Source: an uncultured Parabacteroides sp. (GTDB lineage: Bacteria; Bacteroidota; Bacteroidia; Bacteroidales; Tannerellaceae). Taken from it: 64,000 bases of DNA. Shown here piece by piece: positions 16,771 through 24,500 of this stretch. The stretch spans positions 1 through 64,000 of the forward strand of contig CALUZS010000012.1 of NCBI GenBank assembly GCA_944325355.1, given 5' to 3'. The position numbers and the translations under genes were made by a program. The notes under the pieces were generated by a model. The model was not told the origin of the DNA, ran no database searches, and was given only the letters and a program-made list of their open reading frames with translations. The stretch's first letter is position 1. The number at the start of each line of letters is the position of its first letter.

Positions 16771-17592
16771 ATGAAACATATCTTAACTTCTCTGTTTTTA
16801 CTGATAGCCGTATCTGTCAGTGCCCAGTCAACTTTCGAAGAACTCATCTCAAAAAGTTACGACTACATAGAAAAGGACAGCCTTTTCCTGGCGGAACTGA
16901 CACTAAAGGCTGCATTGAAAAAAGAGCCGGCGAACCCGATCAATTATTCACTCCTGACAAACCTGGGTACCATCCAACGCAGGCTTGGGAAAAAACAGGA
17001 AGCTCTCGAATCATATTCAGCAGCCCTCAGCCGGCAACCCAAAAACACGATGATACTTTCAAACCGCGCTTCCCTGTACGCTGAATTAGGCAATGTGGAA
17101 AAAGCCATCAACGATTATACAGCTTTATTAATCCAAGACCCGCAACACGAAGATGCAAGGTATGCCCGCGGATTGCTTTATATCGAACAGAGAAACTTTG
17201 TTGCTGCCGAAGCCGACTTCAACACGATTCTTGAGACAAATGAAAAAACCATCCGTGGACGGTTAGGCTATGCAATATTGGAAAAGGCACGGGGAAATTA
17301 TGTGGAAAGCGAGAAAATATTCAATTACCTGATAGAAAAACTGCCCCACGATTACGTTTTGTACGCAGAGAGAGCCGACTTGTATTTCATGATGGGGAAA
17401 AACGCCCGTGCAATGTCTGACATCAACAAATTATTCTACGAAGGAAAACCAGACGCTTCCGCCTACGTATTGCGGGGAAAAGTAAAGTTAGTCCAATATG
17501 AGAAGGAATCGGCGGCACAAGATTTTCAAAAAGCGCTTGAAATGGGATACGACCCGACGGTTATCGAAAAACTAATGGAACTGACAAAATAA
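16771..17592 (+). CDS. Tetratricopeptide repeat protein, secreted
   Basis: A 273-aa protein with a signal peptide (MKHILTSLFLLIAVSVSA, then QSTFEEL) and about six TPR units between residues 35 and 265, visible as repeated patterns such as LTNLGTIQRRLGKKQEALESY, SNRASLYAELGNVEKAI and ARGLLYIEQRNFVAAEADF. TPRs form a superhelical scaffold that binds partner proteins. No catalytic domain is present. Probably periplasmic or an outer-membrane assembly helper; partner unknown. Confidence 0.9.
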   Translation: MKHILTSLFLLIAVSVSAQSTFEELISKSYDYIEKDSLFLAELTLKAALKKEPANPINYSLLTNLGTIQRRLGKKQEALESYSAALSRQPKNTMILSNRASLYAELGNVEKAINDYTALLIQDPQHEDARYARGLLYIEQRNFVAAEADFNTILETNEKTIRGRLGYAILEKARGNYVESEKIFNYLIEKLPHDYVLYAERADLYFMMGKNARAMSDINKLFYEGKPDASAYVLRGKVKLVQYEKESAAQDFQKALEMGYDPTVIEKLMELTK

Positions 17593-17840
17593 AAAAACCG
17601 GAATATTTTACGAAAAAACTGCGCCGTTTTTTTCTATTCTCTCGGCAATATTTGTCTATCCGACAGGCATCTTTTTCGCTTCCAATCCACAGAGAGACAA
17701 AAAAAGAGAAAAGTTTTCGACTGCAATTCACAATAAAAGTATAACTTTGCGGAAATTTTGACATAAGGGAATGAGGTGTTTTCCACTGATGCCTGAAATC
17801 GTTTTTTAATTGTTGTGGATTGCCGAAAAAAACAGCTGCA
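17593..17840 (+). other. Gap upstream of the small ORF and gtrA
   Basis: Part of a 387-bp stretch without a recognised gene. It holds a clear -7 element at 17742-17749, then an apparent leader of about 85 bases ending in the small ORF at 17841. I see no tRNA, no known riboswitch and no strong hairpin. The AT-rich part at 17593-17640 follows the TPR stop and has T tracts but no good stem. Confidence 0.4.
17742..17749 (+). promoter_or_regulatory. Promoter -7 element for the small ORF and gtrA
   Basis: TAACTTTG matches TAnnTTTG. A TTTTCG about 22 bases upstream may be the -33 element. Transcription would begin near 17756, more than 200 bases before gtrA. Confidence 0.6.
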
Positions 17841-17942
17841 ATGACACAGGCAAACGGATTCCTAAAAGACAAGGAAGACAGATATTACCTGTGTGAACCA
17901 TCCGGCAAGAGCAACAGCCCCGTCAAAATTAAGATAGATTAA
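17841..17942 (+). CDS. Possible small protein, 33 aa
   Basis: ATG to TAA encodes 33 residues beginning MTQANGFLKDKEDRYY and ending NSPVKIKID, polar and charged with a single Cys. The frame is open back to 17790, and a TTG at 17820 would add seven residues (LPKKTAA). It follows a good promoter by about 85 bases and precedes gtrA by 37 bases. I recognise no family. It may be a real small protein, a leader peptide controlling gtrA, or chance. Confidence 0.35.
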   Translation: MTQANGFLKDKEDRYYLCEPSGKSNSPVKIKID

Positions 17943-17979
17943 TTTAGGCTGTTCATTTTAAATTTATAAACGGACATTT

Positions 17980-18429
17980 GTGTTACGGACCTATTTAGAA
18001 TTTTTTGTAAGCAGACTGTTTGGTACAGGAGTAGACACTTTTATACTATGGATATGCGAGACTTTTCTGTTCACATCGAATTGGGCTATCTACGTCCTGT
18101 CGCCAATTATCTCTTTTGAATTTGCAGTTATCAGCAACTTCTTCTTTTCCTATTTTTGGATATGGGGAAAAAGCAAAAAAGGAAAGAGTTTGCGTGACTT
18201 ATGCCAGCGATTTGTCATCTTCAACCTTTCATCCATTGTCGGGTTTCTGATAAAAATGGTATTTTTGTTGCTCTTCGCAAAACTTTTCGGTTGGAATGTC
18301 ATTATCTGCAATCTCGTAGCTTTGTTGGTTTCCGGAATATTCAATTTCTTCGCCGACTTCATAATATTCCACAAACGCCCATCCCTTTTCCACCGCGTTC
18401 CGGCAAACGAAGGCAAGTTGGAAAAGTGA
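17980..18429 (+). CDS. GtrA family membrane protein
   Basis: A 149-aa protein with four hydrophobic helices, starting with GTG (VLRTYLEFFVSRLFGTGVDT), which matches the GtrA beginning with its conserved Gly-x-x-x-Asp in helix 1. SNFFFSYFWIW and FVIFNLSSIVGFLIK fit helices 2 and 3, and NFFADFIIFHKR is the conserved end. GtrA proteins are thought to flip or support transfer of undecaprenyl-linked sugars for surface polysaccharide; no glycosyltransferase partner is adjacent here. Confidence 0.87.
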   Translation: MLRTYLEFFVSRLFGTGVDTFILWICETFLFTSNWAIYVLSPIISFEFAVISNFFFSYFWIWGKSKKGKSLRDLCQRFVIFNLSSIVGFLIKMVFLLLFAKLFGWNVIICNLVALLVSGIFNFFADFIIFHKRPSLFHRVPANEGKLEK

Positions 18430-18437
18430 CATAAAAA

Positions 18438-18470
18438 AGACTGGACCAAAATCTTTTTCCAGTCCAGTCT
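18438..18470. terminator. Hairpin between convergent gtrA and aldose epimerase genes
   Basis: AGACTGGAC (18438-18446) pairs exactly with GTCCAGTCT (18462-18470), 9 bp with a 15-base loop. It follows the gtrA stop by 8 bases. Confidence 0.7.
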
Positions 18471-18595
18471 CTTCAATCATGCCAAAATGGGGGTAAATTA
18501 CCAACTGCCCGGATTCGCAGGCAACTAATTCGCATCCGCACAGAACGCAACCACGCTCTAATGGTAATACGCCATCCGCCACAATGGCAAACCCA

Positions 18596-19750
18596 CTATT
18601 TGTTTAAGAATTGATATTTATGTTTTACAGAGAATTTATAAATACATTCGCTCTTGTAAGTTTCTCCCGGACGCAATACCACACTTGGGAATGTAGGTTG
18701 GTTCGGAGAATCGGGGAAATGCTGTGTTTCCAGACACAAAGCACCACGATGAGGATAAACAACGCCATGTTTTCCTTTGTCTTTTCCCGACAAGAAGTTT
18801 CCAGTATAGAACTGTATACCCGGCTCATTGGTATAAACTTCCATATAAATACCCGTCTTCTGGCTAAAAGCCGTAGCTGCAACCTGGGAAATATCCCCGT
18901 TTGTATTTAGAACCCAGTTAAAGTCATAACCGTTTCCTTTTTTCAACTGGTCGAAGTCATCATTAATATGTGCACCGATAACCACCGGTTGGCGCAAATC
19001 CAACGGAGTTCCTGCCACTTCCGGCAAATTAGCTGTCGGAATCAGGTTTTCGTTCACTTCCGTATACCGATCGGCATTGATGGATACGACTTGGTCGAGC
19101 ACTTGCGAACCCACATTTCCATCCAAGTTAAAGTAACTATGGTTCGTCAAGTTCACAACGGTCGGCTTGTCAGTTTGAGCTTCATACTTAATGTCGATAG
19201 CATTATCGTCCGTCAGCGTATATGTAACTTTGATATTCAGGTTTCCCGGGAATCCGGCTTCCCCGTCTTTCGACAAATAAGTCAGTTCCAAGCTTTGCGG
19301 ACTCACCTGTTTAGCATCCCATACCTGCAAATGGTAACCTTCCGGTCCGCCATGCAAACAATTTTCCTTATCATTTTTCGGCAAAGTATATTCTTTATCG
19401 TCCAATGTAAACTTCGCCCCTCCGATACGGTTCCCGTAACGCCCAATCAGCGCACCGAAGTTCCCGTCCACAGCAGCGACATAATCAGCGATATTGTCGT
19501 AGCCCAATACAACATCCGTCATCCTCCCGGCGTTGTCCGGAACCATCACAGAGACCAAACGTCCCCCAAAGTTCGTCACACAAGCTTCAGCCCCTTTCTG
19601 GTTCTTCAAGACATACAAAGCCGTTTGTTTGCCGTTTACTTCCGAAACGAAGTCAGAAGCTTTCAAACCCGACAAAGTTAATTCTTCTTTCTTCTCTGTG
19701 CACGACATAAACATGCACACAGCCATTACGGCCATTAAAATTTTCTTCAT
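18596..19750 (-). CDS. galM: Aldose 1-epimerase, lipoprotein
   Basis: A 384-aa galactose mutarotase homologue. It interconverts alpha and beta anomers of hexoses. The usual galM motifs are present: GRYGNRIGGAKF, NCLHGGPEGYHLQVWDA (with the catalytic His of the HGG motif), TNHSYFNLDG (second His), and a C-terminal LCLETQHFPDSPNQPTFPS with the catalytic Glu. Unlike cytoplasmic GalM, it begins with a lipoprotein signal (MKKILMAVMAVCMFMSCTEKK, lipobox FMSC), so it acts in the periplasm or on the outer membrane, probably on sugars released from glycans. Confidence 0.95.
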   Translation of the reverse strand: MKKILMAVMAVCMFMSCTEKKEELTLSGLKASDFVSEVNGKQTALYVLKNQKGAEACVTNFGGRLVSVMVPDNAGRMTDVVLGYDNIADYVAAVDGNFGALIGRYGNRIGGAKFTLDDKEYTLPKNDKENCLHGGPEGYHLQVWDAKQVSPQSLELTYLSKDGEAGFPGNLNIKVTYTLTDDNAIDIKYEAQTDKPTVVNLTNHSYFNLDGNVGSQVLDQVVSINADRYTEVNENLIPTANLPEVAGTPLDLRQPVVIGAHINDDFDQLKKGNGYDFNWVLNTNGDISQVAATAFSQKTGIYMEVYTNEPGIQFYTGNFLSGKDKGKHGVVYPHRGALCLETQHFPDSPNQPTFPSVVLRPGETYKSECIYKFSVKHKYQFLNK

Positions 19751-19779
19751 GATACAATTTGTTTATTAATATTTGACCG

Positions 19780-19787
19780 CAAATATA
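19780..19787 (-). promoter_or_regulatory. Promoter -7 element of galM
   Basis: Reads TATATTTG on the minus strand, 29 bases before the ATG. Confidence 0.65.
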
Positions 19788-19841
19788 TATTTTTTCAAGC
19801 ACTGTTTCTCCAAAAAAGGGATGCGAATCAGCCATTTTTTG

Positions 19842-19849
19842 TAATTTTG
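19842..19849 (+). promoter_or_regulatory. Promoter -7 element of thyA-folA
   Basis: TAATTTTG matches TAnnTTTG and ends 20 bases before the thyA ATG; divergent from the galM promoter. Confidence 0.6.
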
Positions 19850-19869
19850 CGTGAAAATAAAATCAGAAG

Positions 19870-20664
19870 ATGAAACAATATTTGGATTTACTGAATCGGG
19901 TACTAAACGAAGGCATTCATAAAGACGACCGGACAGGGACAGGCACAACAAGCATATTCGGCCACCAGATGCGTTTTAACCTCGATGATGGATTCCCTCT
20001 GTTGACAACAAAAAAATTGCATTTAAAATCAATCATTTACGAATTACTCTGGTTCTTAAAAGGAGACACAAACGTAAAATACCTCCAAGACAACGGGGTA
20101 CGGATTTGGAATGAATGGGCGGATCCCGACGGGAATCTCGGACATATCTACGGATACCAGTGGCGGTCATGGCCCGACTACAAAGGGGGATATATCGACC
20201 AAATCAGCGAAGCAATTGACACAATCAAAAAGAACCCGGATTCCCGGCGGATTATTGTCAGTGCCTGGAATGTAGGAGACCTCGACAACATGAACCTCCC
20301 CCCTTGCCATGCCTTTTTCCAATTTTACGTAGCTGATAATCGGTTAAGCCTGCAATTGTACCAACGGAGTGCAGATATTTTTCTCGGCGTACCATTCAAC
20401 ATCGCATCTTATGCCTTATTGTTGATGATGACCGCACAAGTGACAGGTCTCCATGCCGGGGATTTCATCCATACGCTGGGCGATGCGCACATATACAACA
20501 ACCATATCGAACAAGTAAAGCTCCAACTTTCACGCGAACCACGTCCATTGCCAAAAATGGAGCTGAACCCGGAGATTAAAAACATATTCGATTTTAAATA
20601 CGAAGATTTCAACCTGACCGGATACGATCCCCATCCGCACATCAAAGGAATTGTATCTGTCTGA
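19870..20664 (+). CDS. thyA: Thymidylate synthase
   Basis: A 264-aa enzyme, standard length for bacterial ThyA. It methylates dUMP to dTMP with 5,10-methylenetetrahydrofolate, yielding dihydrofolate. The phosphate-binding Arg is in DDRTGTGT, the nucleophilic Cys in [13 protein letters not shown], the dUMP Asn/His/Tyr set in [16 protein letters not shown] and [10 protein letters not shown], and the C terminus is complete. folA follows 36 bases later and recycles the dihydrofolate. Confidence 0.98.
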   Translation: MKQYLDLLNRVLNEGIHKDDRTGTGTTSIFGHQMRFNLDDGFPLLTTKKLHLKSIIYELLWFLKGDTNVKYLQDNGVRIWNEWADPDGNLGHIYGYQWRSWPDYKGGYIDQISEAIDTIKKNPDSRRIIVSAWNVGDLDNMNLPPCHAFFQFYVADNRLSLQLYQRSADIFLGVPFNIASYALLLMMTAQVTGLHAGDFIHTLGDAHIYNNHIEQVKLQLSREPRPLPKMELNPEIKNIFDFKYEDFNLTGYDPHPHIKGIVSV

Positions 20665-20700
20665 AACTAATAAAGTTTTATCTAAAAAAATTATAATGAT

Positions 20701-21198
20701 ATGAGTAGAATATCCATTATTGCAGCTATTGCCGATAACAATGCAATAGGAAAAAACCGGGCTTTGCTGTGGCATTTACCCGCAGACATGGCACACTTTA
20801 AGGAATTGACGACTGGACATGCTATCATTATGGGACGGAAAACGTTCGAATCCTTGCCGAACGGTCCGTTACCCAATAGGAAAAACGTTGTTCTTACTAC
20901 CATCCCTGAAGCAGATTTCATTAATTGTTTTGCATGTGATTCAATGGGCGAAGCCTTGGATTTATGCAAAAACGAAGACGAAATCTTCATCATAGGGGGA
21001 GCGCTGGTTTACCGTCAGGCAATTCGGTTGGCAGATACGATGTACATCACCCGTGTCCATGCCGAATTTAAAGACGCAGACGCTTACTTCCCCAACATCA
21101 ATTGGGATTTATGGGAAGAGGTATCACGGGAAGATTTCCCGGCTGATGAAAAGAATGCTTATCCCTATTCTTTCATCACTTACAAAAGGAAGCAGTAA
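20701..21198 (+). CDS. folA: Dihydrofolate reductase
   Basis: A 165-aa enzyme reducing dihydrofolate to tetrahydrofolate with NADPH. Typical motifs are ISIIAAIADNNAIGKN, LLWHLPADMAHFK (with the active-site Asp), MGRKTFESL, and IIGGALVYRQAI (NADPH-binding Gly-Gly). Full length, second gene of the thyA-folA operon, with a terminator after it. Confidence 0.97.
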   Translation: MSRISIIAAIADNNAIGKNRALLWHLPADMAHFKELTTGHAIIMGRKTFESLPNGPLPNRKNVVLTTIPEADFINCFACDSMGEALDLCKNEDEIFIIGGALVYRQAIRLADTMYITRVHAEFKDADAYFPNINWDLWEEVSREDFPADEKNAYPYSFITYKRKQ

Positions 21199-21249
21199 TT
21201 TTTCTTCCTTTCCTATTTCGAACAGATACGTTATTCGTTCTTACAATAA

Positions 21250-21302
21250 AAGCCCCCGTATACCGGAATTCCTTCCAGAAGGCATACGGGGGCTTCTTTC
21301 TA
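21250..21302 (+). terminator. Intrinsic terminator of thyA-folA
   Basis: AAGCCCCCGTAT (21250-21261) pairs exactly with ATACGGGGGCTT (21284-21295), a GC-rich 12-bp stem followed by CTTTCT. Confidence 0.9.
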
Positions 21303-21412
21303 ACCAATAATCAGGAGAGAGCTTTTCATGTCTCAATTCTTCTCTCTGGCAAGAAATCACACTTTTTTTGTTTTGCCATTATATCTATATAAGGGATTCG
21401 CAGATTTCTCAC

Positions 21413-21420
21413 TAACTTTG
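21413..21420 (+). promoter_or_regulatory. Promoter -7 element of the macroglobulin gene
   Basis: TAACTTTG matches TAnnTTTG, 80 bases before the ATG, leaving a leader of about 75 bases. Confidence 0.6.
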
Positions 21421-21500
21421 TAAAAAATATTCCCCCAGAAAGAGGAAGCAATTAAACATTTTTGTTGCTTAGGAGTCTAAACTAAAAAGAAGAGGAGAGA

Positions 21501-24500
21501 ATGAACATGAAAACAAGAACGCTTTCATTCATCATAATATGTATTTTATGCAGTATAACAGCCGGAATCTTTTATGTAAACGCTGACCGGCCTTCCGCAA
21601 TCGATTCTGCCATAAAAAAAGCTGTCAGAGAGCAGAATGACCTAAGATTAATCAAATCGTTGTTCGACTACATGCTCGATGAGCTGGAAAAAGACAGCGA
21701 GTCCCTCCCGGAAATCATCCGGAACATCGAAAGTTATGTCGAAAAATGCAACGACAAAACCTCGAAAGCCGTATTACACAGCGCAATCGCCGAGCTATAC
21801 CAGCAATATTACGATAACAACCGTTGGAAGATTGACCAACGGAGCAAGCTGGAAGGGTTCATTCCTTCCGATATTCGGGAATGGACCTCCAACATATTCC
21901 AATTAAAAATAGAGGAAGAGCTGACAAACTCGTTGCTCCCTGCCGCCGTATTACAGCAGACACCCGTCAGCAAGTTTGATACGCTCCTCGTAAAAGGGGA
22001 ACAGAGAGAATTGCAGCCCACACTGTATGACTACCTGCTGCACCAGGCCATCATCTTAAATCCTCAAAAAAAATGGTACGACCAGCTGCTCTCTTTCCGC
22101 CGATCGCAACCAGACAAAAACGCATTGCTCATCAGCGAATTGGATTATCTAAACTTTATCCACAGCTCCTCCATCGACAAAAAACAACATGAAGCATCTT
22201 TGGACAGTTTATTCAACATTTACAAAGAAAACCCGTATGCAGCGGAAATCATAATTAATAAAATCGACTTAATAAACCGAGATTACTACAATGTTCCTAC
22301 AGAAAAAAGAGACTCCGTGAATGCTTTGCTCCACAAGCTTTACACCGATGCTATCAAAAATTACGGCTCTTATTTCCGCATCAATATTATTAAGAACAGA
22401 CTTGCCCAGTTTGAGCAGCCAAACTTGAATACAAGCTCCGAACATAACATATATCCCGGAGAGAACTTCACCATAAAATTAAATTACAAAAACGTTCCCA
22501 AGATAAAAATCAAGTTATATCGAAGCGACTTTGAGTACTTCCTGAACACTTCATCCGAAGAAAAAAATTCTTTCAGAAGTTCCCCGATAAAAGAGTACGC
22601 ATTCGACTTGCCGACAAATAATTCGTACAGTTATAATGATACAACTATCAAGATACCGATGAAGCTTTTGGGGCTATATCGTTTCGCCATCGAAACTCCC
22701 GATAGCGGGATTTGCAGCAAAGGTTTATTCAGTGTCAGCAAACTTGCCTCTGTCCTCAGGGACAATGAGCATGAACAAGAAGTACTGGTTACTGATTTCA
22801 AAAGCGGAAAGCCGCAAAAGAATGTAACCGTCGCCTATTATACTTACAACAACAAAAAAAGGAAATATCTGCTTGCCGGAAAATGCGAGACAAATTCTGA
22901 AGGGCTGGCAACACTCCCTCAAGGAAAAAATTACATGATTAGAACCATTTTCAAAGATGATTCGCTGGCTCTCCCATCCTCGCTTTATTATTACAACAGA
23001 AACAGCATAAAAAGCGACAACATTACCGTATCGCTGTTCACAGACCGAAAGATTTACCGTCCGGGACAAACAATTTCTTTTAAAGGCATTGCATACAATA
23101 ATAATATCGATAACCCGCAAGTCATAGCCGACAAAGACTTTACCGTCACTTTAAGGGATGCGAATCACAAAGAAGTCAAACAGTTAAAACTGAAAACAGA
23201 CCAATATGGAGCCTTCTACGGAGAGTTTGTTTTGCCCAAACAAACATTGAACGGAATATTTACCCTCTCCTCGGAAAGGGAACAGGTATCTATCCGGGTA
23301 GAAGAATACAAGCGACCGACATTCCGTCTGGAGTTTACACCCATCAAAGACGAAGTTTATTTTGGAAAAGCACTGACCATACAAGGAAACGCACGGATGT
23401 ATTCCGGAATGCCTATACAGAAAGAATGGGTCGAATGGACAATCCGAAAAGAACCGTTCTGGCTCCGCTCCTATATTCCTAACCCGTACAACCAATCTAC
23501 AGAGCAAGTGGCATCCGGACGTTCGGCAGTGGATTCTGAAGGTAATTTCAACATTTCTTTCACTCCGGAAAGAGAATTTTCTCCTGCCAACACAAATGTA
23601 TTCCAAAGCTATACCGTTTCTGCCACACTGACCGACAGTAAAGGTGAAACGCAAGAGACATCCTACCGCTTTTCCGTAGGAGATGCCGGAATCGTGTTAG
23701 TGCCTTCTGTCTGCGCTATTATGGATAAGGATTCTGCATCTGCAAAAATATCGGCAATGACCATTAACCGGAAGAATGTTCCGGTGAGCGGTTCCTATAC
23801 GATATATACGCTGGAAGAAAAAAAGAAAAACAACGAAAAGACAGTTCGCCCGGAAGAGTTTCAAGAAAAAGACATCGTGTCTACCGGATTATTCAGCGAT
23901 GAGAAACAGCTTGTCCCTGAAGATTTCAAGTACTTGCCTTCAGGACGTTACCGCATATTATGGAAAGCTGCCGACCGGAACGGTAAAGAAGTCACGGCAA
24001 AAAGCGACTTTATCTTATATACACAAAAGGACAAATGCCCGCCGGTATTCAGTCCGACATGGAACATTAACCTCAAAACAGAATGCCTTCCGGAAGAGAA
24101 CGCCGAGTTCATTTTCGGCACCTCTTTCAAGAATGTATATGCCCTTTACGAAATATTCGACGCTTCCTATAAACTCCGGGAAAGGAGATGGATTAAATTA
24201 GACAACAGCTGCAAGAGATTTGAAGTCCCGTTCAAAGAGATATACGGTAAAGGAATGGTTGCGACTTTCACGTTCGTAAAAGACGGCAAGTTATTCAGCA
24301 AAGCGTTCCATATCTACCGGAAACAACCGGACAAGACAATCTTGATACATCCGCAAACGTTCCGAGACTTCCTCATGCCTGGCAACATGGAACAATGGAA
24401 GTTCCACATTACCAAGTCGGATTCTTCACTTATAAACGCACAGGTTTTGGCAAGCATGTATGATGCTTCCCTCGACCAGATACAACCATTCCGCTGGAGC

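Larger units (their letters stand above)
21199..21500 (+). other. Gap between folA and the macroglobulin gene
   Basis: 302 bp without a gene. It contains the folA terminator (21250-21295), the promoter of the downstream gene (21413-21420), and between them about 110 bp with no feature I can support. A purine-rich AGGAGAGA precedes the ATG at 21501, unusual for this genome and close to a Shine-Dalgarno site. Confidence 0.6.

Noticed and set aside
18229..18582. 117-aa minus-strand ORF after galM, Cys-rich at its start
   Set aside because: It runs through the gtrA/galM terminator hairpin and then 200 bases antisense to gtrA; composition follows the opposite gene and no family is recognisable.
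18968..19681. 237-aa plus-strand ORF
   Set aside because: Antisense to the aldose epimerase gene; shadow frame with no recognisable domain.
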